Below are positions 10,052 through 18,951 of a DNA stretch of 64,000 bases, one piece after another. Below the pieces are notes generated by a model that made no database searches, was not told the origin of the DNA, and was given only the letters and a program-made list of their open reading frames with translations. Origin of the DNA: Xanthobacter autotrophicus (GTDB lineage: Bacteria > Pseudomonadota > Alphaproteobacteria > Rhizobiales > Xanthobacteraceae). Each line of letters opens with the position of its first letter. The first letter of the stretch is position 1. Where the stretch lies: the NCBI RefSeq assembly GCF_005871085.1, contig NZ_VAUP01000042.1, positions 124,001-188,000 on the forward strand, in the 5' to 3' direction. A program made the translations under genes and the position numbers.

Positions 10052-12124
10052 TCAGTTCTCGGTCCGCCGTGTTTCAAATGTTTCAGGCGGCGGCACCTGA
10101 TCGGCGATGAGATCGCCCAGGAAGGCGCGGACATCGGCGGGCGTGAACGGCTTTTCGATGAGCGGGCATCCCGAGCGGGCCAGAAAGCGGCCGGCGGATG
10201 GGCCAAGCGTGTCGCCGGAGATGAAGCCGATCCGCATGGACAGCTCGGGCCGGTGGGTCAGCAGCCAGTTGTAGAGGCTCGGGCCATCACCGTCGGGCAT
10301 TCGGATGTCGCACAGGATGCCGGCGAAGTCGTGCCCGCCGGCGGCAGGCGCGCGGGCCAGCAGCGCCTGCGCCTCCCGGCCGCTGTGGACGACCACGGCC
10401 GCATAGCCGCTGCCTTCGGCGATCTCCGCAAGCAGCCCGGCGATGTCCGGCTCGTCGTCGATGATGAGCACACATCCCAGATGCGCTCCGACCGCATGCC
10501 CAGCGTCCTCCTGCGGTACGGGCGACGGCGCTTCGGCCGCGGCCTCCTCCAGCGGCAGCTGGATGGTGAACAGGGCGCCGCCGTCCGGCCCCGCGCCGAG
10601 TTCCAGCGTACCGCCATGGGCCTCGATCAGCCCGCGCGAGACGGCGAGGCCGATGCCGGTACCCACGCCCTGGGCCTTGGTGGTGAAGAAGGGATCGAAG
10701 ATGCGCGAGCGAATGTTCTCCGCGATGCCCGGCCCGTTATCGCCGACCCGGATCAGCACGGACCCGCGATCCGCATCAGCCGCCACCGAGACGGTGACGC
10801 ACCGGTCGCCCGCCTTTTCCTCCAGGGCCTGCTGGGCATTGACCAGCAGGTTGAGCAGCACCTGGTGGATCTGGCCGGCATCCAGCATCAGGCGCGGCAG
10901 GCCGGGCTCGATGACGAGGGAGACATTCACCCCCGAGGCCCGCATGTTGTAGCCCAGCAGCTCGACGGCCTCACGCGCCACGTCGGCGAGATTGGTGGCC
11001 CGGCGCTCCGCCTCGCGCTGGCGCGCCATGTCGAGGAAGCTGCGCACGATCCGGGCGCAACGGTGCGCGGCCGTCTCGATGCGGTCGCAGCGCTGGATGA
11101 CCTTCTCAAGCCTGGGCAGGCCCCTGGCTTCCTTCAGGACCTGCTCGCGCAGCAGCATGGTCTGGCCGGTGACCACCGACAGCGGGTTGTTCAGCTCATG
11201 GGCGACGCCCGCAAGCAGGGAGCCGAGCGCCGCGAGCTTCTCCTTCTGGTGGAGCGCGTTGCGTTGCCGCTTGATCTCCTCTTCCGCCTGCTTGGCGGCG
11301 CGCAGGTCGCGCATGTGCGCGGCAAATAGCCGGCGCTCGCCGCGGGTCACGTCGGTGATGGCCAGTTCGATGGGGATGCGCGTGCCGTCGGCCAGCAGCG
11401 CCGGCAGCTCCAGCCGCTGGCCGATCAGCCGGGTGATGCCGGTGGCGAGGTAGGACCGCATGCCCGCCGCGTGGGCGGCGCGCAATTCCGGCGGCACCAG
11501 CAGCTCGGCGATGGAGCGGCCGATGGCCTCGCCCTTCCGGTAGCCGAAGATCTGCTCGGCGGCCGGATTGAAATCCACCACGGTGCCCTCTTCGTCCACC
11601 ACCACGATGCCGTCGAGGGCGGTGCCGACGATGGCGGCGTGATAGGCCTCGGCCTCCATCTGCGCCTGCGTGCGCCGGACGATCTCCATCTCCTGGTGCT
11701 TCATGTCGGTGAGGTCGCGGCCGACGCCGAAGCAGCCTACCACCGGGCCGGTGAGGTCCATCCGGTAGGGCGAGATCACCTCCTCCAGGTATCGCTTGCC
11801 GAGTCGGCCGTAATCCACCCAGGCCACCCGGCGCACCGGCTCGCCGCCGAATACCCGTTCCATGAGCGGGGCGTAGGATTCGAGCACGCTGGGTTCGAGG
11901 AAGTCCTGAACAGGCCGGTCAATCACCTCATCCCGACCCAGCCCGATGAAGTCCATGAACTCCTGGTTGGCGAAGCGGCAGATCCCGGCACTGTCCAGCA
12001 GCACGGCGCGGCCGGGAATGGACTGGAACAGCGCAGTGAACAGGCCGAGGTCGGAGAGCCGGACGAGGCTGGCATTGCCGCCGTCGGCCGGGCCGGGCTC
12101 CTGCGTATCCAGAGGCGATGTCAT
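10052..12124 (-). CDS. PAS-containing hybrid histidine kinase with C-terminal receiver
   Basis: 690 residues. Two PAS sensor modules occupy roughly residues 25-140 and 160-290 (the latter with DGIVVVDEEGTVVDFNPAAE). A coiled linker leads to a dimerisation domain with phospho-His about residue 309 (GVAHELNNPLSV). An ATPase domain (GDNGPGIAEN, GTGIGLAVSRGLIEAHGG) and a receiver with phospho-Asp about 606 (LCDIRMPDGDGP) follow. No transmembrane segment is seen, so it is a cytosolic sensor. The ATG at 12124 has a strong AGGAGG site 7 bases upstream, preferred over an upstream in-frame ATG at 12166. It shares a strand with the globin and diverges from the MgtA-type gene. Confidence 0.9.
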   Translation of the reverse strand: MTSPLDTQEPGPADGGNASLVRLSDLGLFTALFQSIPGRAVLLDSAGICRFANQEFMDFIGLGRDEVIDRPVQDFLEPSVLESYAPLMERVFGGEPVRRVAWVDYGRLGKRYLEEVISPYRMDLTGPVVGCFGVGRDLTDMKHQEMEIVRRTQAQMEAEAYHAAIVGTALDGIVVVDEEGTVVDFNPAAEQIFGYRKGEAIGRSIAELLVPPELRAAHAAGMRSYLATGITRLIGQRLELPALLADGTRIPIELAITDVTRGERRLFAAHMRDLRAAKQAEEEIKRQRNALHQKEKLAALGSLLAGVAHELNNPLSVVTGQTMLLREQVLKEARGLPRLEKVIQRCDRIETAAHRCARIVRSFLDMARQREAERRATNLADVAREAVELLGYNMRASGVNVSLVIEPGLPRLMLDAGQIHQVLLNLLVNAQQALEEKAGDRCVTVSVAADADRGSVLIRVGDNGPGIAENIRSRIFDPFFTTKAQGVGTGIGLAVSRGLIEAHGGTLELGAGPDGGALFTIQLPLEEAAAEAPSPVPQEDAGHAVGAHLGCVLIIDDEPDIAGLLAEIAEGSGYAAVVVHSGREAQALLARAPAAGGHDFAGILCDIRMPDGDGPSLYNWLLTHRPELSMRIGFISGDTLGPSAGRFLARSGCPLIEKPFTPADVRAFLGDLIADQVPPPETFETRRTEN

Positions 12125-12492
12125 CGCGTCCTCCTGCCCCGCCGCCCCGGAGCACCATCGGTGCACCCCGCGCTGCGGGGAAGCGCATTAGGCCACCATT
12201 GTTTCAGCCCGGTTTCAATCCGGCCAACCCGCTGCGGCCACGCTCGTGGCACGCTCTTGGCGCGCTCTTGGCGCGCGGCAGGCGTCGCGCCTCCGGGGTA
12301 GCCCGCTATTGATCGGCCGGAAGCGCCTTGCCATTCTCCCGGCCGTCACGCCCGGGGATTTCCACCCGGAAGCTTCCATAGCCGGGAAACGACGCGATCC
12401 TGCCGAGATGGCCGGCTCCGACATCGTCCGGACGTGCGAAGATGGGGCATCATGCCGGGGCCCGCGCATGGTCCGGGGATCGAGGGAACATC
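12125..12492. other. Divergent intergenic region between kinase and MgtA-type ATPase genes
   Basis: 368 bases without a supportable gene; it should hold both promoters. The only clear internal structure is a set of 11-bp tandem repeats at 12241-12273. No obvious Mg-responsive leader structure could be established by eye. Confidence 0.4.
12241..12273. repeat. Three tandem 11-bp repeats
   Basis: Three adjacent copies of CGCTCKTGGCR (CGCTCGTGGCA, CGCTCTTGGCG, CGCTCTTGGCG) lie in the divergent promoter region. The 11-bp period matches about one helical turn, which would place any bound protein on one face of DNA. No regulator is identified. Confidence 0.6.
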
Positions 12493-15069
12493 GTGAACGC
12501 CGCCTCCGCGACCTCCCGGGAAAAGCGACCCGACAGCCTGCATGCCTTCTGGACCCAGCCTCCCGAAGCCGTCTGCGCCCGGCTTGGCTGCGGGCACGAT
12601 GGCCTGAGCACGGACGATGCCGCCCGCCGGCTGGCGCAATACGGGCCGAACAGCGATGTGGAGGCGAAGGCCGACAGCCTCGCCCGCGCCATCTTCCGAC
12701 GCCTGCTGGAACCGCTCTCCCTCATCCTGCTTGCCGCCGGCATCGTCTCGGTGCTGACCGGCGATGCCGTGGGCGGATCGATCATCGTGGTGATCCTGGT
12801 GGTGTCCATCGGGCTGGACACGGTGCAGGAAGGCCATGCCGCCCGGACGGCGGAGATCCTGCGCCGCTCGGTGGCGCTGAAGGCCGAGGTGAAGCGCGAC
12901 GGCGTCTTCCGCGAGATCGAGGTGGACCAGGTGGTCCCCGGCGACCTGCTGCGGGTGCGGGCGGGCGACATCATCCCCGCCGATGCGCTGATCCTCGACT
13001 GCAAGGCCTTCACCGCCGGCGAGGCGGCGCTGACGGGCGAGCCCTATCCGGTGGCGAAGCGCGCCGGCCCCAGCGCCGGCGAAAGCCCCGGCGAGGCCGC
13101 CAATGCCCTGTTCCGCGGCGCCGTGGCGCAGACCGGGGAGGCCATCGCGCTCGCCGTCGGCACCGGGCGCAACACCGTGTTCGGCGCCGCTGCCTCGGCC
13201 CTGGCGCAGGCGCAGCTGCCCTCTCCGTTCGAGCGCGACCTGCACCAGTTCGGCCTCGTGATCGCCCGCCTGACGCTCGGCCTCGTGCTGGTGGTGCTGG
13301 CCACCCGTGTGGCGTTCGGACGCCCCGCGCTCGATTCGCTGATGTTCGCCGTGGCCCTGGCCGTTGGTCTCACGCCCGAACTCCTGCCCATGATCACCAC
13401 CGTGACGCTGGCCCGCGGCGCCATGCGGATGGCCTCCCGCAAGGTCATCGTCAAGCGGCTGGCCTCCATCCACGATCTGGGCGCCATGACGGTGCTGTGC
13501 ACCGACAAGACCGGCACACTGACCTCCGCCGAGATTACGCTGGCCCGCAGCCTCGATGAGGCGGGGGCCGACGACCCGCGCGCCGCCCGGCTCGGTGCTG
13601 TCGCGGCGGACCTCGGCGGCGATCGCGGCGCGCTCGATGCGGCGCTGGTGGCGTGTTCCACCGAGGCTGCGAAAGGCTGGTTGCTGTCGGGCCGGCAGGC
13701 CTTCGATTTCTCGCGTCGCCTGGGATCGGTGCTGACAGCCGGCCCGGAGGGTCCGCTGCTGATCGTGAAGGGCGCGCCGGAGGCGGTGCTGGCCCTGTGC
13801 ACGGCGCAGCGGGCCGGCGATGTCCGCTCGCCCATGGGCGAGACCGAGCGCGCGCACGCCCTCGAAACGGTTCATGCCCTGGCCCAGGACGGGTTGCGGA
13901 CCATCGCCATCGCTTCGCGGGCATGGTCCGGCGCGCCCCATGAGATCGCGGCCGACGACGAGAAGGAGCTGGTGTTCGAGGGCCTGTGCGCCTTCGCCGA
14001 TCCGCCCAAGGCCACGGCGGCAACCGCCATCGCCCGGCTCGGCGCGGCCGGCGTGCGGCTGAAGATCCTGTCGGGCGATGATCCCATCGTGGTGAAGCGC
14101 CTCGCCGGCCTCGTCGGGCTGAACGCGCAGACGGTCCTGTCCGGCACCGACATCGCTGCGCTCAGCGACGACGCCCTGGCCGTCCGGGTACAGACCGTGG
14201 ACGCCTACGGACGCCTCGCCCCCGACCAGAAATCGCGCGTCATCAAGGCTTTGCAGGCCCGAGGCGCGGTGGTGGGCTATCTCGGCGACGGCATCAACGA
14301 CGCCCCGGCATTGAAGGGGGCGGACATCGGCCTGTCGGTGGCGGGGGCGACCGGCGTCGCCCAGGCCGCGGCCGACATGATCCTGCTCGCCTCCGACCTC
14401 GAGGTGGTGGCCGATGGCGTTCAGGAAGGCCGGCGGACCTTCGCCAACATCCTCAAATACGTGCGCATGGGGGCAAGCTCCAACTTCGGCAATATGCTGT
14501 CCATGGCGGTGGCCTCCATCGCCCTGCCGTTCCTGCCCATGCTGCCGACGCAGATCCTGCTCAACAACCTGCTCTATGATCTCTCGGAGATCGGCATCCC
14601 ATTCGACGACGTGCGCCCCGAGGCGACCCAGCGGCCGCAGGTCTGGGACATGCACGGCCTCCTGCGCTTCGCCGGGGTGATGGGGCCGCTCTCCTCGCTG
14701 TTCGATTTCCTGACCTTCGGCGCCCTGCTGTTCGTGTTCCACGCCGCGCCGGAGGAATTCCGCACCGCGTGGTTCCTGGAATCCATGGCGACGCAGATCC
14801 TCGTCATCTTCATCATCCGCACCAATGGGCGTCCGTGGCAGGACCTCCCCAGCCCGGCGCTGGCCCTCTCCTCGCTGGTGGCGCTGCTGGTGGCACTGGC
14901 CCTGCCCTTCACGCCCATGGGCGCCTGGTTCGGCTTCGTGGCGCCGCCGCCCGCCATGCTCCTCGGCATCGCCGGCGTGGTGGTCACCTATCTGGTCTGC
15001 GCCGAACTGTTGAAGCCCCTGGCCCTGAGCGGAAGACAGCGCGCCAAGGCCATGCCCGGCGCCGCCTGA
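12493..15069 (+). CDS. mgtA: Magnesium-translocating P-type ATPase, MgtA/MgtB type
   Basis: 858-residue inner-membrane P3B ATPase. It has the N-terminal cation-ATPase domain, the actuator TGEP-type motif (LTGEPYPV), the phosphorylation site DKTGTLTS with Asp about 338, and the hinge GDGINDAPALKGADIGLSV. The C-terminal membrane block is diagnostic of Mg importers (LLYDLSEIGIPFDDVRPEA, then FDFLTFGALLFVFHA and ESMATQILVIFIIRT), which matches MgtA as I know it. Start GTG 12493 was chosen for the GAGGG site 6 bases upstream. It would import Mg2+ when Mg is low. Lys/Asp-type heavy-metal motifs (CPC) are absent, which excludes a P1B pump. Confidence 0.9.
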   Translation: MNAASATSREKRPDSLHAFWTQPPEAVCARLGCGHDGLSTDDAARRLAQYGPNSDVEAKADSLARAIFRRLLEPLSLILLAAGIVSVLTGDAVGGSIIVVILVVSIGLDTVQEGHAARTAEILRRSVALKAEVKRDGVFREIEVDQVVPGDLLRVRAGDIIPADALILDCKAFTAGEAALTGEPYPVAKRAGPSAGESPGEAANALFRGAVAQTGEAIALAVGTGRNTVFGAAASALAQAQLPSPFERDLHQFGLVIARLTLGLVLVVLATRVAFGRPALDSLMFAVALAVGLTPELLPMITTVTLARGAMRMASRKVIVKRLASIHDLGAMTVLCTDKTGTLTSAEITLARSLDEAGADDPRAARLGAVAADLGGDRGALDAALVACSTEAAKGWLLSGRQAFDFSRRLGSVLTAGPEGPLLIVKGAPEAVLALCTAQRAGDVRSPMGETERAHALETVHALAQDGLRTIAIASRAWSGAPHEIAADDEKELVFEGLCAFADPPKATAATAIARLGAAGVRLKILSGDDPIVVKRLAGLVGLNAQTVLSGTDIAALSDDALAVRVQTVDAYGRLAPDQKSRVIKALQARGAVVGYLGDGINDAPALKGADIGLSVAGATGVAQAAADMILLASDLEVVADGVQEGRRTFANILKYVRMGASSNFGNMLSMAVASIALPFLPMLPTQILLNNLLYDLSEIGIPFDDVRPEATQRPQVWDMHGLLRFAGVMGPLSSLFDFLTFGALLFVFHAAPEEFRTAWFLESMATQILVIFIIRTNGRPWQDLPSPALALSSLVALLVALALPFTPMGAWFGFVAPPPAMLLGIAGVVVTYLVCAELLKPLALSGRQRAKAMPGAA

Positions 15070-15093
15070 CCCACTCCGGTCATCCCGTTGCGG

Positions 15094-15981
15094 TCACGCC
15101 TGGCCCGCCGTGCCCGTACCGGTGCGATAGCTGTCCTCGACCAGGGCGATCAGATCCTGCCGGATCGACAGGGTGCGGCTGTAGAGGCCGATGGTACGTG
15201 TTGGCTGGGGCGGCGGCAGCGGCAGGGTCAGCACTTTTGCCCCTTCAAGGCGCGGCCCGGTCCAGTCCGGGATGATCGCCACGCCGAGGCCGGCAGCAAC
15301 CATGGCCACAATCCCGTCCAGGGCGTCCAGCTCGATCCGCTCTCGTACCACAATCCCGGTGGTGCGCAGAAAGCGGTCGACAATCCGGCCGCCCCAGTTG
15401 CGCCGGTCGTAGCGGATGAAGGCCTCGCTGGAGAGCAGCGAAATGGGGTCGCGCCCCGCGCAGGCGGGAGGCGCGATCAGCACCAGCGGCTCGACGGCCC
15501 AGGGGCTGAAGCGCTCGCCCTTGCGCAAAGGCGCGGGCGGCTCAACCACGATGGCGGCGTCGAGCGAGCCGTCCAGCACCCTCTCGCACAGGTCGAGGGA
15601 GGTTCCCGGCTGGATCATCACGTCGAGGTCGGGATGGCGGGCCGTGAGGGTGCACAGCAGCGGCGGCAGAATCCCGGTGCTGGCGGTAGCGATGGTGCCC
15701 AGCCGCAGTTCCCCCGCGATGCCGCCGCTGTCGATGGCGCGCCTTTGCAAATCCGTCGCCTGGTCGACCATGGCGCGCAGGCCCGGCAGCAGCCGCGCCG
15801 CCGACGCGGTGGGCGCGATGCTGCGCCCGGTCCTGCCGACCAGGCTGGTGCCAAGCTCGCTCTCAAGGGTCTTGACCCGCAGCGCCACGGCCCCGGCCGT
15901 CAGGCCGAGCCGCCGCGCGGCGGCGGCAATGGAGCGCTCCTCAATGACGGCGATGGCGGTCCTGACGAACTCGGTTTCCAT
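15094..15981 (-). CDS. LysR-family transcriptional regulator
   Basis: 295 residues, the usual LysR length. The N-terminal helix-turn-helix (AIAVIEERSIAAAARRLGLTAGAVALRVKTLESELGTSL, in overlapping pieces) is followed by the periplasmic-binding-like effector domain from about residue 90 (GELRLGTIATASTGILPPLL). It ends 24 bases from the convergent MgtA-type gene and diverges from the VOC protein gene, whose start is 92 bases away. LysR proteins often control the divergent gene, so the VOC gene is its likeliest target; no T-N11-A box was confirmed. Confidence 0.9.
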   Translation of the reverse strand: METEFVRTAIAVIEERSIAAAARRLGLTAGAVALRVKTLESELGTSLVGRTGRSIAPTASAARLLPGLRAMVDQATDLQRRAIDSGGIAGELRLGTIATASTGILPPLLCTLTARHPDLDVMIQPGTSLDLCERVLDGSLDAAIVVEPPAPLRKGERFSPWAVEPLVLIAPPACAGRDPISLLSSEAFIRYDRRNWGGRIVDRFLRTTGIVVRERIELDALDGIVAMVAAGLGVAIIPDWTGPRLEGAKVLTLPLPPPQPTRTIGLYSRTLSIRQDLIALVEDSYRTGTGTAGQA

Positions 15982-16072
15982 CCGTAGCTTTCCTGATGCC
16001 TGAAGTCAGGCACCCGCAGCTTTTATCGTCTTTCGGACTGGCGTAGCAATGACGTGCACAGGAGATTGCCCC

Positions 16073-16510
16073 ATGTCGCTCGGTTCCCCCTCGCTTCGCC
16101 CCTTCCACCTCGCCTTCCCCGTCCATGATCTTGCCGCCGCCCGCGCCTTCTACGGGGAAAAGCTCGGCTGCCCCGAGGGGCGCAGCTCCGATGAATGGAT
16201 CGATTTCGATTTCTACGGTCACCAGATCGTCGCCCATGTAGTGCCCGGCATGGCCGAGGCCGACCGGGGCGGCAATGCGGTGGACGGCCATCACGTGCCG
16301 GTGCCGCACTTCGGCGTGGTGCTGAAGATGGCCGACTGGCAGACCCTGGCCGACCGGCTGACGGCGGCGGGCACCCATTTCGACATCGAGCCCTATGTGC
16401 GCTTCAAGGGCCAGCCCGGCGAGCAGGCAACCATGTTCTTCCGCGACCCGAGCGGCAACGCCATCGAGATAAAGGCCTTCGAGGATCTCGGCCAGCTGTT
16501 CGCGAAGTGA
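16073..16510 (+). CDS. VOC superfamily (glyoxalase/dioxygenase-like) protein
   Basis: 145 residues with two beta-alpha-beta-beta-beta modules: [22 protein letters not shown] at the start and [17 protein letters not shown] at the end, the classic vicinal-oxygen-chelate pattern. Candidate metal ligands are His near the first strand (RPFHLAF), His in VPHFGVV and Glu in IEIKAF. ATG 16073 follows a GGAG site with 8-base spacing; an ATG at 16049 would add eight unlikely residues. The reaction is unknown. It diverges from the LysR gene, which may regulate it. Confidence 0.85.
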   Translation: MSLGSPSLRPFHLAFPVHDLAAARAFYGEKLGCPEGRSSDEWIDFDFYGHQIVAHVVPGMAEADRGGNAVDGHHVPVPHFGVVLKMADWQTLADRLTAAGTHFDIEPYVRFKGQPGEQATMFFRDPSGNAIEIKAFEDLGQLFAK

Positions 16511-16553
16511 ACGCAACGCTTGAGGCGTAAACCCCGGGAAGGACGGCGCGGAT

Positions 16554-17060
16554 TCAGCCCCGCGTCGCCCCCCGGGCCTTCTCATAGCGCTTGATCACGC
16601 GTTCCCGCTTCAGTCGCGAGAGCCTCTGGGTCCAGAACACGCCGTCGAGCTGGTCGATCTCATGCTGGTGGCAGACCGCCCGCAGGCCCTCGGCCTCCTC
16701 GACGTGTTCGGCGCCGCTCAGGTCCTGGTAGCGCACGCGGACGCGCGCCGGACGCTCCACCTCCTCCGACACGCCGGGCATGGACACGCTGCCTTCCGGA
16801 TGCCGGATCAGCTCCGCCGAGGCCCACACGATCTGCGGATTGATATAGGCGCGCACCCCGTCCTCGGCCGAAAGCTCCAGCACCACCACCCGCTGCGGAA
16901 CGCCGATGTGCGGTGCCGTGATCCCGATCCCCGGAGCGGCACGCAGGGTGTCGAGCAGATCCGTGACGAGTTGTTCCAGCGCCTCGTCGAAGACGGTCAC
17001 GGGCGTGGCTACGCTGCGCAGGCGCGCATCCGGGAAGGTGATGATATGCCGTACCGCCAC
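16554..17060 (-). CDS. Peptide deformylase-like protein with altered metal ligands
   Basis: 168 residues aligning end to end with peptide deformylase (HIITFPDARLRSVATPV at the start; INPQI; CHQHEIDQLDG near the end). All three catalytic motifs are altered. GxGLAAxQ reads GIGITAPH (Gln to His51). EGCLS reads EGSVS, so the Cys metal ligand is Ser91. HExDH reads HEIDQ, so the second His ligand is Gln137; His133 and Glu134 remain. Start GTG 17060 follows AGAGGAGG. It may be non-deformylating, bind a different metal, or act on another substrate. The housekeeping def gene would be elsewhere. Its gene lies downstream of the SDR on the same strand. Confidence 0.8.
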   Translation of the reverse strand: MAVRHIITFPDARLRSVATPVTVFDEALEQLVTDLLDTLRAAPGIGITAPHIGVPQRVVVLELSAEDGVRAYINPQIVWASAELIRHPEGSVSMPGVSEEVERPARVRVRYQDLSGAEHVEEAEGLRAVCHQHEIDQLDGVFWTQRLSRLKRERVIKRYEKARGATRG

Positions 17061-17248
17061 GATCTGGTGCCTCCTCTGCCGCACCGGCCCGGCGTTCAGC
17101 CACGCGCGGGCCGCCGCCGATACCCGCATATAAGGCGGACGCTGCCCACGATCGACCCACGGGCCGGGCCTGCAACCGGAAAACACGCCAGAAAGCGCGT
17201 CCGCCTCGGAGCGGCCGCGATGACTGGCGGTTCGCCTTCCGGCGATGG

Positions 17249-18025
17249 CTAGACCAGCATCTGCAGGTCGCCGTCCACGGCGATGGCCTGGCCGGAAATG
17301 GTTGAGCCCATCGGGGAGGCGAGGAACACCGCCACATTGGCCAGATGCTGCGGGGGGATGAGGCGCTTCAGGGAGGTGGCGGAGAGTGCCATGGCCTGCA
17401 CCTCCTCCATGGACATGTTGCGCTCGCGGGCCTTGTGCTCGAACACCGAGCGGATGCGCGGCCCGTCCACGGAGCCCGGCAGGATGGCATTGGCGCGGAT
17501 GCCGAATTCGCCCAGTTCCATGGCCAGCGACTTGATGAAGCCCACCACTCCCCATTTGGCCGCCGCATAGGGCGAACGCAAGGGAAAGCCGAACCGCCCC
17601 GCCGCCGAGGCAAGGCCGATGATGGAGGGATTGTCGCTCTGCTTCAGGGCCGGGACGGCCAGCCGGGTCACGTTGAAGTGGCCGGTGATGTCCACCGCCA
17701 GCGTGCGGTCCCAGTCCTCGGGGGAGATCTGGTCCACGCGGCCGGTGGGGCCGGCGATGCCCGCGTTGTTCACCAGAACGTCGAGCCCGCCGAGCCGGCC
17801 GAGGGCGTCATCCATGAAGCGCTGCACCGCCGCGCGGTCGGCTACGTCGCAGACGGAGCCGGTGACGCCGGGCGCGGTCTCGCCGAGGGCGTCGAGGGCC
17901 GCCGCGTCCACGTCGCAGACCTCGACACGCGCACCCTCCGTGAGGAAGGCCCGGGCGATCTCGAGGCCGATGCCTCCCGCCCCTGCGGTGACGATGACGC
18001 GAATGCCGGCGATGCCGAGGTCCAT
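17249..18025 (-). CDS. Short-chain dehydrogenase/reductase
   Basis: 258 residues, classical SDR. NAD(P)-binding TAGAGGIG near residue 13, an Asp at the end of beta-2 (VCDVDAAAL) that favours NAD, NNAG in VLVNNAGIAG, and the YxxxK pair in SPYAAAKWGVVGF; the catalytic Ser is in the ASAAG strand. The C-terminus (AVFLASPMGSTISGQAIAVD) is standard. The gene is 47 bases downstream of the GntR regulator on the same strand and back-to-back with the ABC transporter operon, so it probably oxidises a hydroxy acid or alcohol brought in by that transporter. The substrate is not identifiable from sequence. Confidence 0.9.
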   Translation of the reverse strand: MDLGIAGIRVIVTAGAGGIGLEIARAFLTEGARVEVCDVDAAALDALGETAPGVTGSVCDVADRAAVQRFMDDALGRLGGLDVLVNNAGIAGPTGRVDQISPEDWDRTLAVDITGHFNVTRLAVPALKQSDNPSIIGLASAAGRFGFPLRSPYAAAKWGVVGFIKSLAMELGEFGIRANAILPGSVDGPRIRSVFEHKARERNMSMEEVQAMALSATSLKRLIPPQHLANVAVFLASPMGSTISGQAIAVDGDLQMLV

Positions 18026-18072
18026 GGCGTTTCTCCGTTGAAGTGCTTGTTGTTCTGGGTGTGAAGGCCGCG

Positions 18073-18822
18073 TCAGTCCGGCAGGACATCGCGGGAGAGG
18101 ATGAAGTCGCCTGCGCTCCAGATGTCGGCGACGAGCGCGACGCGGGCCGCCTCCGGGTCGCGGGCCTTGAGGGCGGCAACGATGGCGGCGTGGCGGATGT
18201 GCGCCTCGCCCTGGCGCACACGCTCAGGGCCGGCGCGGAAATCGAGGTTCAGCACCGGGCCGATCTGCAGCCAGAGCCCCTCGATCATCTGGAACAGGGT
18301 GGGCAAATGGGCAGCCCGGTAGAGGGCAAAATGCAGGTCCTTGTTGTGGCACATGGCGACGGCGCCGTCCGGCGCCGGCTTGTCTCTTTCAGCAGCGAAC
18401 AGACGCTCGAACCGCTCCACTTCCGCGACCTCGACGTCGGTCGCCTCGCGCACGGCGATCTCGGTGGCGAGGCCCTCGAGGCTGCAACGGATGAGGCGCA
18501 GTTCCTGGAAGCGGGCGCGCGGCATCAGCGGCACCCGCACCGCCCGGTTGGGGAGGACTTCCAGCGCATTCTCGGCGACCAGGCGCGACACCGCCTCGCG
18601 CACCGGCATGGCGCTGGTGCCGATGGCGCTCGCGAGGCCCCGCAAGGTGAAGCGCTCGCCCGGGGCGGCACGGCCGGCGAGCAGGATCTCCTTGAGGTCA
18701 CCATAGACCTGGTCCGCGAGCGTCTGGCGCACGATGCGGCCCACGCGTGCGTCGAGGCCTCCGGAGGCCTCTCCCGCCGCTCCGTCCTCCTGCTCGTCCG
18801 CAGATGCCGTCTTGTGTTCCAT
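18073..18822 (-). CDS. GntR-family regulator, FCD subfamily
   Basis: 249 residues. N-terminal winged helix (LADQVYGDLKEILLAGRAAPGERFTL followed by LASAIGTSAMPVREAVSRL) and a C-terminal all-helical FCD ligand domain with the expected Asp/His metal-site pattern (CHNKDLHFALYRAAH, then HIRHAAIVAAL). FCD regulators usually sense organic acids or their catabolites and repress the neighbouring catabolic operon. It precedes the SDR on the same strand and diverges from the transporter operon. A near-perfect palindrome at 18836-18853 lies 14 bases upstream of its start, fitting autoregulation and control of both directions. Confidence 0.9.
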   Translation of the reverse strand: MEHKTASADEQEDGAAGEASGGLDARVGRIVRQTLADQVYGDLKEILLAGRAAPGERFTLRGLASAIGTSAMPVREAVSRLVAENALEVLPNRAVRVPLMPRARFQELRLIRCSLEGLATEIAVREATDVEVAEVERFERLFAAERDKPAPDGAVAMCHNKDLHFALYRAAHLPTLFQMIEGLWLQIGPVLNLDFRAGPERVRQGEAHIRHAAIVAALKARDPEAARVALVADIWSAGDFILSRDVLPD

Positions 18823-18835
18823 GTTTCCCGTCTGC

Positions 18836-18853
18836 TATGTGTGATCACAGATA
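18836..18853. promoter_or_regulatory. Palindromic operator, probable GntR site
   Basis: TATGTGTGATCACAGATA is an 18-bp palindrome with one mismatched pair (inner TGTGATCACA is perfect). It sits between the divergent GntR gene and the ABC transporter operon, 14 bases from the GntR start. Location and symmetry fit a dimeric FCD regulator; the CRP-like half-site TGTGA is also contained, so a Crp-type protein is an alternative. Confidence 0.6.
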
Positions 18854-18951
18854 ACAGATAGCCGAGCCTATCGGCAATCATCCGGTGCGGGTTGGACAGG
18901 GAAAATCCCGCCTCCGCAACACGCCGGTTCAAAAGGGAGGAGACCCACGCC

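Noticed and set aside
12346-14742. About 800-codon minus-strand frame opposite the MgtA-type gene
   Set aside because: Antisense shadow; the plus strand encodes all P-type ATPase motifs.
16554-17555. 333-residue version of the deformylase-like protein
   Set aside because: The first 165 residues are antisense-phase sequence inside the SDR gene; GTG 17060 with AGAGGAGG is the credible start.
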